In this document: piece by piece, positions 38,722 to 51,721 of the stretch
How the letters are laid out: each line of letters starts with the position of its first letter
Position numbering within the stretch: the first letter of the stretch is position 1
NCBI GenBank assembly: GCA_036897445.1
Contig: JAYMTL010000022.1
Location: 1 to 64,000 of the forward strand
Reading direction: 5' to 3'
Origin: Pelargonium tetragonum
Taxonomy: Eukaryota; Streptophyta; Magnoliopsida; Geraniales; Geraniaceae
Length of the DNA stretch: 64,000 nt
The notes under the pieces: generated by a model
Database searches by the model: none
Seen by the model: only the letters and a program-made list of their open reading frames with translations
Told to the model about the DNA's origin: nothing
Translations under genes and position numbers: made by a program

Positions 38722-41703
38722 ACGGATTTTTCTAATTAGAATTGGGAATTGTAGGTTTCGGTGTAGGAGACCTTGACAGAAAACCTGAAGAAAACTTTCA
38801 CTTAAGGTTTTTTAAGGGAACCCTAAGACTTAATAAGATGAAATACTCGGGAATAGAATGCGATAGGAAACTTCTCGATTTAGAGTCTAACACAAAAGCT
38901 TCTAGAAGTCTTAGTTCTCGCAGCGGGTATCCTAGTTAAGGACCCCTTTTCTTTGAAACGGAATAAAAAACTCTTTTTTTTAATACTTCTTTATTTGATA
39001 AAAAGTGGAAAGAATTTTAAGCCCCCTTGTAAATAAAACGACTACGACTCAAATTCTTTAGTAAAGTACGAACTCCTTTCTCTCGAAATAACTATCCTCT
39101 TAATTATCTATACGTCCTATCCTAGCAGGTAACATGCGGAATCGCAAAACCCCTTTATGTAAACTAGGAACCTTTCGAATCGAAGTCCCTAATGTTATGG
39201 GTTATAATGTAGGGTAGTCCAGGTTTTATTTATTTGCAGAGAAAATAGTCAATTTAGAGAATCCTATTAATTACATTACCTAGTTTCCCTCTCCTTTTTA
39301 GATAGATATAGTAACAGATCCAAGTAAACTTTAGTTTAAGGTATTCAAAGCTATAAAATGAAATTAGATCCTTCCTTAATAAAAAGGAATTGCAAAGTGA
39401 AAGTTCAAAGATCAAGCATTTCCCCGAACTTAACAGCTAGCCAATTCCTTTTGCTTTTTGGAACCGTACTTTTCGAGTTGTTAAATTGTTGGACTCCCCT
39501 TTTTACGTGTCAGATACATACAATCAATTACGAATAACTGTTACATTACATAAACTTCTTGTAGTATATAAAAAACGCAATAGAGTTTCTGGGCCTTGCC
39601 GACCTTGGTTAATAAGCAGACTCTGCCCTAAACTCGGGCTTATACCCTGTACTCTTTTATGATTCTAGTTTAGTATGTATAGAGTCCTTCTAGGTAATAA
39701 AACAGATAGGGGAATAGGAATCCTGTTGATTAAAAGAAAAGGGGACCCGTACCTTCCTCTACTGGAATTCAGAGTCTTGGGAATTTGACAAGCAAGTGCA
39801 AGTCTAGATAAGGAGCTCTTGTCAGGTATTTACTCTCAGCTTCACTTGAAATGGAAGGAATTCTTAAGTATATTATTTCACTCACAAGTTTCTAGCTTTT
39901 ATTGTAGCAAAGAAATTCTAAGGAATCTGGGTAACTTGAATGAATTGTAATGATAGGGTTGGAGTAGTAGGAGTTCTGATAAATGAGTACAAGTTTTTAG
40001 GAAAGTGCAAGTCAAAGAGTCCTGTTCAATGGTAACCCTCCCTACTTATGCTCCATAACGATAACCTGAGGAGTCTACCTTATACAAAAGAATAACCTAT
40101 CTGTACTATCTAATCCCTATAAAAAACCTAGTAATCTGTAATGAAACCTATAATCAAAAAGCTCCATAACCACTTGCCTGGTTACATAACCTTCCTATCT
40201 TCCTATAGAGTTACCTAACCGGTTAGCCTAGGTATTGCTTCTCCTCTTTCTTGTTAATACTAGGATCATGAGTATGAATAAAAGAAAACAAGATCCAAAA
40301 GCAAGACTAGAACCCACTGACAAACAAAGGAACGGTACCCCGCTGTACCCGTAAATTCATTAGAGGCTTCCATTCATAACAGGAAGAGTTTTTACTAGAT
40401 TCCCACAAGATATTCAATTCATTCTATTTAAGTTCTTTCAAATCTGGACTTCTTTTGAGTTCTGCCCCCTTTTCAACTTTGTTAGATCCCTATACTATTT
40501 AGGCAACAGGTTGAAATTCATACTCTACTTTTCAGAATTCCGAGGGTTGAATACTTATTAGAAAGCGCAAAAACTAGAAGAAGTTCTCTACAGTTTCATG
40601 ATCAAAGTCTTTAGTTAATATCATTTTAGTTTAGCTTTGGATTTAATAAGGAATGAACGAATCTTCTTTTATTAGAAATCCTTCAAAAAGAAACTTGAAG
40701 TTCCATAACAAGAATTGAAACTCTATCTTTATACTTATCAGTTAATCCGATTTTACACTCCCATCGATTAGGGGGCTTCCCTAAGAAAAACACAAAATGT
40801 AGGTATTGACTCCGAGGCTTCTCCTCATATCTATCTTGAAGGGTTCCTCTAGGAGCTATACCCGGGCATTCTTTTAATACTAGTAAGTGATTTGATCGCG
40901 TTCCTATGAAATTCAAATGAAGCTTTTCCATATGCTTCCCAGAGGTAGCTGCTTTATTTTAGGGTTTTCTTTTACTTGTCGTGTTTAAAGGGTGTAAAAC
41001 TACGTCAAACTTATAAGTCTCCCCTTTTCTGCTTCAACTGAAGAGGCCTGAAATAGACAGTTAAAATATCGAAGCTCCCTCTGGACTTGGCAGTGGAAGA
41101 ATAAAAAGTAACTTCTATTCTAATAGATCTTGTAATCCCGGCAAAGTTCCTCAATCCTATTCCTTATTTGGTGCCCGGGCTTGTCAAAGATAAGGTTATT
41201 ATGAACTGGTAAATGAAAGATATTACCTCCGGGGGATTGTAGACTAATCCTTTTCTCAGGCAAGTATCTCATGGAGCACCCCTTTGCTTGGGGCAATCAG
41301 TATATATCTTTATCGTGGTAACGTTAATGCTTAAATTCACTAGTGTGAAAACTTTGACCAGACCCTTCTATTATAAAACAAAGAATCCAGGTATTAAGTT
41401 CAGTATTTTAGAGTCTTCCACAGCCGGTAATGTATTACCGCGTATCATTTTAAAAGAGGTTGACTTCTAGTTTATCTCTAACCAATGCGTATTCTAGATT
41501 TGTCATATAAATCCTCAACTCAAAGATATGAGCCTCGGTAAAACACTTTAACTGTCTCATTCTGTAATCCTGAGAATTCCTGACTATGTAGAGCTAAATT
41601 TCTTTTCTAAAAAAATCATGGTAATTCTAATTTACAACCATTATTCGCGCTTTTTTGATTTATATAATAGATCTTGAATGCTCTGGGTACTTTATTGGTT
41701 TTG
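38722..41703. other. Gene-free spacer upstream of trnM
   Basis: AT-rich background with a copy of the 18-base motif (39264-39281). A patch near 40050-40310 carries C-family-like words (GCTCCATAAC; TCTTGTTAATACTAGG). No gene is seen. Confidence 0.45.
39264..39281 (+). repeat. CTATTAATTACATTACCT motif, copy 2
   Basis: Exact 18-mer. Flanks differ from the copies at 28644 and 61999 apart from the following pyrimidine run. Confidence 0.6.
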
Positions 41704-41776
41704 GCCTACTTAACTCAGCGGTTAGAGTCTCGCTTTCATACGGCGGTAGTCATGGGTTCAAATGCAATAGTAGGTA
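41704..41776 (+). tRNA. trnM-CAU: tRNA-Met(CAU), chloroplast-derived type, worn T arm
   Basis: This is the elongator methionine tRNA of the chloroplast-origin type that seed-plant mitochondria use. The acceptor GCCTACT/AGTAGGT pairs throughout, with G-T at the end. The D stem ACTC/GAGT is intact, the anticodon stem TCGCT/GGCGG holds with wobbles, the loop TTCATAC gives CAT at 41737-41739, and the discriminator is A41776. The T arm is damaged: ATGGG faces GCAAT, losing pairs 51-63 and the normally invariant 53-61. The form I remember has ATTGG/CCAAT there. The variable loop and position 26 also differ. It is either a decaying copy with an intact gene elsewhere, or a still-used gene under relaxed constraint. 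It stands alone, with no neighbouring gene within 2 kb. Confidence 0.8.
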
Positions 41777-44258
41777 GACTGAGTTTTTCAGTATGAGCTT
41801 AAAAAGAGGACTCTCACCACTTCAATCTAAAAGTTATCCTATATAAATATGGTGAGAAAATTGAATCTACTCTATCTCTGCTACTAAGGAACAAAGTGTG
41901 AGCTATGTTTCTTGTATTTTATATTTTATCTAGTTTGGTTTGTAGCTACCTATGCTCGTTTACAAGAGTTTCTAATACGCTATACTCTATTAAATGAAAG
42001 GGATCCGTACTCAAGTGGAATAATATGTCATAGGAATTTTTTACTCATCTTACTCGTCAAAAGAGAGCTCGGTGTGTGCCCAACTATCTTACTCTATTTC
42101 CTCTCAAGGATCTCTTATAAGTCATCTTCATAGCTCCTATCCTCGTATTAAATACACCTAAAAACCCTGATAAGACTCCTGGACTTTTTTTAATCCTTTA
42201 TAACATTTAGTAAGAATGTTTTTCCCCAAAAGGGTCCTAATTGCCTTAAAAATGCCTGTCAGTGGAGCTTGACAGCACAAAACCTTAACTCATATGAGAG
42301 TAGGCTGCAAGAACAACTAAGGGGTTAAAAATTCAGTAGCTACAAGACAAAGTTAAAAATTGTTGGGGATTCTTTTATAAAGGTGAAGCCCCGGCGCAAA
42401 AAGGCCCGGTTATACGAGCATTGGGATACGTCCTAGGAAGGAGGGAAGTACTCTATAAAACCTGTTCTACAGAATCCTAAGGGTCTTAATATCCAGTGAA
42501 AACAGGGAAGAAGTTTAGTGTTTGGTTAATTCAAATGTTATTTAGCAGAGCTGAAAAGAAGAAAATTCTACTCTTAATTTGATAATTGAATTGAGTATAC
42601 CTTGTGTAATTTGCTTACATGATTCAAAAAAGAAAAGTTATGAAATCAAAAGAAAAATCTCCTATAAGGGGCACTCGTTATAGCACACCACGTAAAAAGG
42701 TCCTAGACTCAAGATTTTTGTTTCTTTTATTCTATATGAGAGACCTGTCAATTTATATAATTATGCGTATCTTTATGTGATGTGAGCTACTCTTCTCTGA
42801 CTTATAGAAATACCAGCTCTAACTAGTTTTTTATAATAAAGTATCGGCATTGTATATCATGCTTGTTTTACTTTACCTTAGTATCTCATATCTTTTAATT
42901 ACATAACTTGTCCTAGACGAACTAAAATAGAAGAAATTGGATTCTTTAATAAGATTCCTAATATACAAAAGGTATTTAAGGTCAGAAAAACTCTTGGAAT
43001 AAATTTGATTGACTTCGCTTTCCTTTTACTAGTGTTACCGCAGTTTTGACTTCATTATATAGCCTGCACCTCGCTCTTTCTTTTTAATTATAACAACAAA
43101 GTCGAAGCCTTTGGGAATTTATAAGTTTGATTTTTAGCACTCCTTTTAATTAAACTTTGGCAGGGTATCCTATTATACAACAGGTTTTTTAAACTCCAGA
43201 GACACTCTTATAGTGTTACACTAATTTACAAAAATCACGTTCTTTTGCATTAACTAGGATCCTCTTTTTATCAGGATACCCTGGTGGTATCTAACTTTCG
43301 TACATCTTGTTATGCCATACCGTAGTAAAATAGAAACTCCTTGACTCAGTTGTACTTGCCTTAATAAAGGAAACCTTAAGACTTCCTTTTAATCCCACAC
43401 TAAGTAATAAAAGGAAAAGCTCGATTCTCGTCTTCTAAGCTGCTTTTTACCGAAGTTTATCAATTACTAAAATAGCGGTGCTATCATCCTAAAATTTTTA
43501 TAAGATAGAGTTCGGCAGGAAGTTGGAAAAACTTACCCCCTTTGCAAAAATGCTTTTTAATGTAAAATGTTGGAATGATCCTCTTTATTTAGCTTTCTGT
43601 TTACACCTCCCAAAAGTCTTACGCACATTCATTTTCTTTATTTATAGAACCCTTCTCATTCTTTTATTAAAGCACGATTCCTTTTGTGGAAGTAAACCCC
43701 CTGCTTGAGCTAGAAACCTTCACTAGCTCCTACAAATAGAAGTGAATCTCTAGTTGTATATCTAGTTTCTGCAAGCATAGGCTTACCCTTAATGGGGCCT
43801 TTTAAGAATTTGTATGTAATTCCAAACCTGGGTTGCCCTTAACTTAAATAAAGAAGTGAAAGTCATATTAATCAAACTATGCTCGTATGGAAGAGTTCCT
43901 TCTTCGGGATATGCATTTACTTTCTTTATTGTCATACTCTTACTTTTGAGTGAGCTAGGATATTTAGTTTTTGGATCCCCTTACATTAAAGAATTGCTAA
44001 AATGAAGGGAATTCTTCCTAGTTATATGGGATAATCTTTACCTGTTCTAGGACTAGGATGGGATCCCGTGTATGGTGAGAAGTAGGATACCATTACTGGA
44101 ATTATGAATTAGATAACTCACGAGATCTTGACAAGGGTGCCTTATACTTTATCCGGTTTTATTAAAAAGCTTCTTACTAAAAACCCGGAACTGAAAGGTC
44201 GCAGCTAAGGAATGCTTCTGATTCCCCACTTTCCCAAATTGAAAACAAAAGCATTAGA
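41777..44258. other. Gene-free spacer between trnM and tRNA relic
   Basis: AT-rich background with open frames up to 73 codons and no motif. A small hairpin, CTGTCA/TGACAG with an 8-base loop, lies at 42256-42275. Nothing else is supportable. Confidence 0.45.
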
Positions 44259-44331
44259 ATGAAACTATGCGACTTGAACCTACGACATGCGTTTTTTAAG
44301 ATCTACGCTCTACTGACTGAACTAAACTCAG
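44259..44331 (-). pseudogene. Degenerate tRNA relic, lysine-type
   Basis: On the minus strand the first 25 bases align without gaps to plant mitochondrial trnK(UUU) as remembered, including the D arm GTTCAGTCAGTAGAGC, and GTCGTAGGTTCAAGTC matches its T arm. Total length is the expected 73. Acceptor pairing is poor (CTGAGTT with AGTTTCA), the anticodon stem does not pair, the triplet at the anticodon position is TAA rather than TTT, and the T stem is broken on its 3' side. It could instead descend from another tRNA. In its present form it should not fold or be charged as a normal tRNA. Confidence 0.5.
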
Positions 44332-46280
44332 TTTCTTTTACAAGAGTAGTCTTAATGTTCGACGACGAAATATCTTTTCTCTTCCCTTTACTCCAGCATT
44401 TTTTTATTTATTGCTGAAACTAAGACTAAACTTCCTAATTTGAAGCCTAATATGCGCAAAAGAAAACAAAAAGGAAAATCTTTCATTCCCGAACTACTTA
44501 TATTGTATACTTCTGATAGAGGTGTACAAAGAAAAAGACGGGTTAGCAGTTAACTATCAAGATTGTTTACGGGAAATCTCTTAGAATATCGACTAAAACT
44601 AGGTAAGGTCAATACAAAAAGATAGAGGAGCCTCTGGAGTTGCTGAATCGACAACTTTTAGTTAAAACCCGGATTCGTTTTCTAAATATCAAAAAGGATC
44701 CTAGTAACATTTTCTCGGGTATATCGTTGGTCTGTCTAAGTTGACAAATTTGAGCTCTTGAATGAAAACTTTTCATAATAGCGAATTCTAGTATAGTATA
44801 CTTGTGAGACCCCTTAATTTATCAAAAAACTATCAAGGAGTTTTTATCACCCCCTGCCTGGTAGGATATGTGATATAGTTAGATATTTAGATTAACTGAA
44901 GTTTACTGTGCCTTTGTTCATAAATTGAGAAAGTCTAATTTTATAAAGACAAACTATGAGTAGAAGCTCTTTTTTGTTATCATTAGCTATAGATTCCATA
45001 AGCTATTCTTGGGTTCTAGTTTGAGTACAATCTTTTGTTTAGTGAAACAAGCCAATTGCTAAAGTGTTTCCTTAGTACTTAAGGAGTCGATTTTCTTGTT
45101 ATTTACACGGAATTCCTTTTACAGAATAAACTAAAAAGACTCTATATCAATTACTAAGCCTATAATATATGGGTTTTTCTTGTACTTCTAGGTTTAATAA
45201 AGAGAAAGAGGGGCAAAAGAGATAAGCTGTGGCATGGTAACCCCCCTTTTTTATAAAGATAAATTTTATTAAGGTACCCTGAGTATAGCATAGTCTTTTT
45301 ATAGGACTTTTCTTATTCTTATAGAAGGGACTCCTAAAAAAAGCCTTTAAAGTTCCCGGGCTAGATATTGAAAAGTCTTCTAAGGGTTTAGTAGATAAAT
45401 GAACCGGGGCGCCCCTGTAGATACCGCAAACCTTACTTATGAGAATTTAGGGCACCCTTGCGAAAGTATAAAAAAGAGATACAGGGATAAAATAAAATGG
45501 AATTTCAAGGGGTTGACTCCACTGTGGCGCCTTATCTAATTGAAATTCTAGTTAATTGCACGAGTTTAAACAGAAGAGGCTTTTGAAGTATAGCAGATTC
45601 CTAAAATTAACAAAGTTGTAGCTTGAGATTTACAGAATACTCATTGTATTGCTACCAGTTCCCTTGGAATGGGGTATACTTTAGCAGTAGGGCTCTATAC
45701 TATACAATTAGTTTCGATTAAGAGCAAAGAAAGAAGCGTATAGAGTCCTAAGGACCTAAAACCCTTTATAAAGTTTTGAGGTTAAGGACTCGTGAATATG
45801 AAAAGTTAGGTTACAAAATTCTAATTAAAAAGTATAAGAGTTCCTGTTTTTGCTTTTGTAGCTTTCCTCGCTAACCCATAGGGTGTTCTTCAAGTCCTTG
45901 CTTTTGTATTTTTTTTGAAATGCTCGGACACTTTCTTAATTTAAGGAAGATTTTGTTAAGAAAAACCTAGTTTGACTCTAAACACCTCTCCATGACTTCT
46001 AAATTCTATTTTCATTACGCTCCTGAAAAGTTTGAAATACCGGACTGATGTGCTATAATCTGAATAAAAGGACAGCTTTTTTCAATAGCTCCTTTCCTTA
46101 GTTCTTAACCTCCTCGTATTAACCAAAATTCCTTAATGCTCCAAGGACTCAGGACAACAAAAATTGCTTATAACTATACCAAATTTTGTAGGAGCATTTC
46201 CGTGCACTAAAACACAAATTATGCTGCCCTGTCATTTTTATATTGGACTTTGACGTTCGATTTCAGACACCCTAGAGATC
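44332..46280. other. Gene-free AT-rich background
   Basis: AT-rich spacer with G/C-run palindromes (for example GGGGCGCCCCT near 45407) and no open frame of note on either strand. Confidence 0.5.
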
Positions 46281-47960
46281 CCCTAAGAAACCTAAAGAAG
46301 GGAACCCTCTCCTTGCAACTTCTGAAATAGCAACGACTTTAGAACGTTTAATAAAAGCTAATCTAACTGGTTGGGGGTTCAAGCAAACAACGCTTATGTT
46401 TCTATCTAGAATCTTGTGTTTATCTTCAGTTTAGGCACTCTGTTCTTATCTTTCTTTTCGATTTGCTTTTCGGAAGACCTTCACTCCTTACTAAGACAAT
46501 ATATAGACTAGACTTTCCCTAATATGAGTACAAGACTTTATAAATCTAATACTGACTAACTAATAGACTCTGACTCTTAAGAAAGCAGGCATAGCTAAAG
46601 AATACAAGTAACACTAGAACACCTATCCCTTGTTGACTTTCATCTAATCTAAGAATTTCCTGTCAAAACCATAAAAAAAGGAGGATCAAACAAAACAATA
46701 CCAAAACCCCTGAATTTCAATTATCCGCAGTTTCGATACTTAGTTAGGATTCCTTTTGACCCCTTTTGCGTCAGTATTCTTTTGCAATCCCTTTCTTCGG
46801 AGCCATGCCCGCCTTGCCTTAGTCCTCTTTCTTCCTTGTTAGCGGAATTTATTCTGGGTAAAGGGATTCCTTAGAGTTTAAAGTATATACCTAAGTTTAG
46901 GATTTAGTCTCTTTGTTGTAGCAAGGTCCGACTTAGAGAGCTTTCTATAGTAAAGGTGTTTCGTTTTTAAGATAATGAATTCCTGTTTTGGTGTTAATGG
47001 AAACAGGGCAAATCAGAGTATGCGCAGCTAAAGGTGTTTAAGAAAGAAACCCGATTTTAGATTCTATTTGTTGTAGCTAAGCTCTTCTAATATATCCTCG
47101 AAGACAGAGAATTTTAAATGGATTTGGGAGAACTTTCACTCTTTTAGAAAGTAGTTCACAATAGAAGAAGCTAATTTGGAGTTGTTTCTTTGGTCTTTAG
47201 CATGCAAGCAGCTATTTGGTTTAGGAAAGTTTCTTTATTATCTTAAACCTGATAATTAAGTCACTCTTTAGGAATTGGATAAACTAACAAACGGATTTCT
47301 TTCCGAGTCTATTCTGAGTTGAGAGTATCTTCCCTAAGCTCAGTGTTGCTAGTATTCTGGTCTTTGGTTGATCCTTGTAATCTGGTGTTGCTAAAACAAG
47401 TACTAAGCCTGCAATGAAGGACTTATATAGAAATTCCGGTTAAAGTAAAGGAAGACAATAGCGAGGAATGGTTTCGTTCTTTATAGCTAGGATTAAAGGA
47501 GGGGTTCAAGAGCTAATGCATCTCTTTGTTTTGAATTAGTTTATCTTGATTCCGATCTATCGGCTTTATCAGATGTAGCTTTTATAATTAGAATGTATTC
47601 CCGAGATTTTGTCTTTTGGAGGAAGCTAATACCTGGTAATTGTGCTTATGAGGAACTTTCCTGGTTATCTGGTAAAGGTGTTTAAGATAATGTATTCATT
47701 CAGTGTAAGTCGGCTAACAGTAAAAGGAAAAGGATGTAATTTATGCAAAATTCCTTAAATTCCAGTTTAGTAGTTTAAGGTTTAAGAATCCTTCCCTCAA
47801 GGTGTTTAGATTTTTAGGATTCTCATTCTAAAGTATAAAGAATTTTTCTAATGGAAGTGAAAACTAGAGCTCTTGCAGTTGAAAGCGGTCCTTAGCAAGT
47901 CAAGTGTAGTTGAGTATAGTCCTAAGTCTTTTCTTTTAGTATAGAAAGGGAAACTTATGA
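46281..47960. other. Pyrimidine- then purine-rich block
   Basis: Up to about 46830 the plus strand is C/T-rich. From about 46840 it turns G/A-rich with repeated GGTGTTTAAG and GATTTAGTCT-like words (AAGGTGTTTAAG at about 47030 and 47675). The switch suggests two oppositely oriented members of the same sequence class side by side. No gene is seen. Confidence 0.4.
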
Positions 47961-48595
47961 ATTAAGTAAGGGTCACCCCAAGTAAAAAAGTTGGTTAGGG
48001 CAATAGAACCCCAAGGGGTTCCTTATTATCAAGATTAAGGACTTTTATTTATACGGGTGCTACTATATTAAGAATAATAATATAGTATAGTATAATTGAG
48101 CTTGGCGGGTTCTTTTTTTTCTCTCTACCTAGTAGGTGACATCAACGCATATGTTACTAAATTTTACTTACTTCCGTATATAAAAAGGACTCTTAACAGA
48201 TTCCTAAGGCGCCCTCGGGCGGTTTGTTTAATTAGAATAGAGAACGAGTCTAGGAAATCACTTAGTAGGATAAAAAGTCAAACTAGTTGGGGATCGGGTA
48301 TCCTTAAATCTCCGTTTTAAGTACTAATAAGGGCTCTAATTGTAAAGATAAACTAACATAACCTGTAAACTTCTTTGCTTATTAGGCGGGTACCTCTCAA
48401 GAGTTGGCTTTGTAGTATAAGTGGATAGGAGTCCTTTATATAATAGAATTAGATCGCTTTATCTTTTCTGTATGTACACTTAAGGGATTTTTTTATTAGT
48501 CTTTCTCTATTCGAGGTAGTCAAGCAGTACTTAAGTATTTTGAACTTTGTCCTTTCATGGGGTACAAGATTCACAAGAAGGCCGCAACAATAACA

Positions 48596-48621
<26 letters not shown>
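48596..48621. repeat. TA dinucleotide microsatellite, 13 units
   Basis: An uninterrupted AT/TA run of 26 bases followed by an A-rich run. It is prone to length variation by slippage. Confidence 0.95.
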
Positions 48622-48627
<6 letters not shown>

Positions 48628-49817
48628 AAAGACGATAAACCAATAAAAAAAGGCACGCAAAAAAGAAGGTTATAGTTAAGACGAGGTTTTTCCATACAGT
48701 ATACAGTATATATAGGCTTTTTCCAGTGAGAGCTTTTTACAAGATTCTCTCTAAAGAATAAAGAGACTTCTAACCCTTAAAATTAAAATTTGAGCCAGGA
48801 ATTTTACTAGTACAAAAGCAAGGACTTATACCAAGCTAGTATACTTACTTTGAGAACTTATTTCCGATTTTTTGCGAATCCCTCATATTCATTACAGACT
48901 AATTAAGTCTTGTTAAAAAGCTCCAATCCTAAGTAAATAGACCGTAACTCTCAGGTAATATAACTTGCTCTAAATCTCTAGTTTAACTGCTGCGCGTTCT
49001 TTGTAATTTCGATAGAAGGGCCCCTCTTTATTTTATCTTCAATAAATTGCGGAAAATACGCTGCTTTTGCTTTGTGTTAGCCAACTTAAAGGAGCTCTGA
49101 AGGTTTTCAATGGAATTTATATTCTATTCTTGTTGTACGAAAAACCTAAAATTGCTAAGTTATGTACCCGTTTAGGGATTGTCGGACTACTTCTATAAGT
49201 AGAATAAACTGTCAAGGTTTAGAAGCTCTATAACTATAAAAACTTAGGAAGGAGCCCTAAAAAAGTTAATTTGAACAAATAAAAAACCTACTCTCTCGAT
49301 AAAAGTAACAGAGATACAGGGTATACTGCCTCAGGTAAATACGTAATTTGTTAATTTCTACCCCTTTGTATTTAGTAAAACCTTTCTTGTAAATTCTCGG
49401 GAATCTCTTATACTATCATACTTAAAAAAATGCTTAAAATACGCATACACGAGGACTTCTTAAATCAGTGTTATTCTATGAAAAAGTTTTTATAACAGAA
49501 AATTTGACTTGGTTTTATACCGAGTAGGGTACAGCTTCTTATTATTTTAACTCTTTTGCACTGCTTTTTGAATGTGATGTGATTGGAAAGACCCCTCATA
49601 AAATTTGCTTACCAAACCTACTTTTAGCGTTTTCTGGAATCTTGTTTTTGGGTAGCTGGCAGAGAGTCTAAAAGATCTGGGTATTCCCTATGATGACCAT
49701 TTAGAACAAAAGACTTTTGCAAAAGGGGTATCTTAGAGTCACATGGGTCATATCAGAAATATTAAATAACTTTGTTTTCTTAATAATACAAAAAGGCTGC
49801 AAGCGCAATTGGAGTCC

Positions 49818-50207
49818 TTATAGACCTCTCTTAAAATTGAAACAAAAGAACCCGGCTCTAGTCGGGTAAAAAGGGGCTTGCAGTAATGGTAATCCAGAAA
49901 AAAAAAGAAGATAAAATAGTTTATCCCAAACCCGGGGCCTCGTAATATTGGATCCCTTAAAACGCATTTGTAAAAGGGAAGTGAGTCCCCCCGCTAAAAA
50001 CTTCTGACTCCCTTTAGCTTTAGTTAGGAATTCAAATCTTTTATTACTAACTAAAGCTAAAGAGGTCACAAATAGGGGGCCTAACTGAGTATTGAAACTA
50101 AGGATATTTGATATTCTGTATCTTATAAACCTGCATTTGTATTTGATTAGCAAGACAAGAGTAGAAGTAGGAGTAGCAAAAGAATCCAGGGGACTGAGGA
50201 CAAGCAC
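49818..50207 (-). other. Longest open frame in window, unrecognised (129 codons)
   Basis: GTG-start frame with no ATG near its beginning and no ribosome-binding convention to judge by. The peptide is rich in L, F, S and K, has no clear transmembrane run, and resembles no mitochondrial subunit that I know. It spans both arms of the stem-loop at 50012-50062, so part of its length reflects that palindrome. With dozens of chance frames of 60-100 codons in 64 kb, one of 129 is not strong evidence of coding. Confidence 0.2.
50012..50062. repeat. Perfect 16-bp inverted repeat (stem-loop)
   Basis: CTTTAGCTTTAGTTAG (50012-50027) is followed after a 19-base AT-rich loop by its exact reverse complement (50047-50062). 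The arms contain a direct CTTTAG duplication. It could form a cruciform, or an RNA hairpin of the kind that stabilises plant mitochondrial transcript ends, but no gene lies nearby. Confidence 0.9.
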
Positions 50208-50368
50208 AAATAGATAGGTAGAACTAAGCTCTGAGGAAAGGGAGAATGAAAGTCACTAGGGAAAGTAGTTGAAAGTCTGTTCCTTTGCTAGATCTAGTGT
50301 AGAGAAGGGAATTCAAAAGAGTAGGATTTTCTTACTGAAATTGCCGTAAAAGATAAAGATAGAGCTCA

Positions 50369-50432
50369 GGGGTTTTTCCTCTTATTGGGGGTACTCCGTT
50401 AGAGGCTCTTCACTAGGCAGGGATTTTGAAAG
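50369..50432 (-). repeat. MR2 dispersed repeat, inverted copy
   Basis: Its reverse complement matches copy 60392-60455 at both ends. CTTTCAAAATCCCTG is identical over 15 bases, and AGGAAAAACCC is shared at the far end at similar spacing. Confidence 0.6.
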
Positions 50433-51693
50433 TAAGTAGGCGGGTTTCCTACTGGTTTGAGTTACCATATTGAAATAGCTCTAGTCTAGTTTGAATTCTA
50501 AATCTAAATAAAGTGAGTGGGTAGGCTAAGAAGAAGATAGAAAGTCACATGATAGCTAGTAGAGGCAGAGCCCAGATAAGTAATGAAGTCAGGTCTCTCA
50601 AGAATAGTGAAAAGAGTCAGATGCAGCAGCTACAGTTTCTATCTGATTTGTAGTCTTAAAGTCGAACTTTTTACTTATTAGAGCTGGAGGTACTTCCTGT
50701 AAAGAAGATTATAGATACCCGGGTCCCTCCAGCTTAAATCTTACTCTTTTTAGGTATATAAGCTCACTGTAAATGGGAAGAATTTTGAAGTATAGGGTAC
50801 CTTGTGCTATTTGACAAGTTTATGCTTTTCCTAGATCGCTAAAGAAGGGTTTTCTCGGAGCTGGTTTATATAAACAGGTTGATAACTAGAGATTCCTGTA
50901 TTAGCCCGCTTTTCATAATTCATTGAGGGAGTTCCTTAAGGAAAGATGTAGTATAGCGGAAGTGAGATGAGAAACTGGGTGTGTCTCTGGCAAGTCCTTT
51001 ATAACTCAAACTAGTAGAGCTGGATTTTTTTAAGCAATAGAGCAAGAGGATAGGTTTGATACAATCTATTATATAAGTCCGGGTTTCAACCTTTCATCTA
51101 GGGTGGGAAATGAGATTAGAAGTCAGAAGATTTTACAAGAGAGAGAGGTTTTACAGGTTAGTCGGCAGCATTTCTTAAGAAAAAGACTCAAGTATAAATT
51201 CCTCTGAAATAGACTTTTTGATTGGAAAGTAAGAAGTTTCAAAAGAAAGATTAGGTGTAGAGTAAGCCGGTTTCTCCCTTCTCAATTAGTGGATTATGGA
51301 TCTTTTCTAGGTTGCACTTTTGGTATTTATTAAAACAAGTCAAGGTTAACAAAGAGCTAAGACCTTATACATTCTATATTAAAGTAAGTAATTCAAAAGA
51401 CACGCAGTAAACTTGAGCGGTAAATAGGCCCGGGAAAAGGACACAGCTTACGGGGTACCCAAACAGCGGATATTTGATATTATAGAGCTTTTGGATAGTA
51501 AGTTCGATACGATTCTATTTGATTTGTCTTTCTTTTTTATGAGCTTTGACAGGAACTTGATTGAAAGACCTTCTATTTAGCTATCGGTTTCTTGATTAGG
51601 GATTCCTTTCTATTCTACTTTACGGGTTTCCACTTCATTGGGATGTATAAAGAAAAATTCTAAAGAAGCAAGGATACTCTAGATAGCATTTGT

Positions 51694-51721
51694 GGCAGGA
51701 TTCTCTTTGGTTTGTATTCCT
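51694..51721 (+). repeat. MR4 repeat, copy 1
   Basis: This 28-base stretch beginning GGCAGGATTCTCTTTGG matches 52315-52342 at 24 of 28 positions. The reverse complement begins AGGAATACA, so it may be a diverged MR3 relative. Confidence 0.55.

Larger units (their letters stand above)
47961..50200. other. Background with TA repeat and stem-loop
   Basis: AT-rich spacer. It contains a TA microsatellite (48596-48621), a 129-codon unrecognised open frame (49818-50207, minus) and a perfect stem-loop (50012-50062). No RNA gene is seen. Confidence 0.45.

Noticed and set aside
49818-50207. 129-codon open frame as a possible gene
   Set aside because: GTG start, no recognised motif, overlaps a palindrome, and chance frames of 60-108 codons are common here. 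It is listed only as an unrecognised frame.
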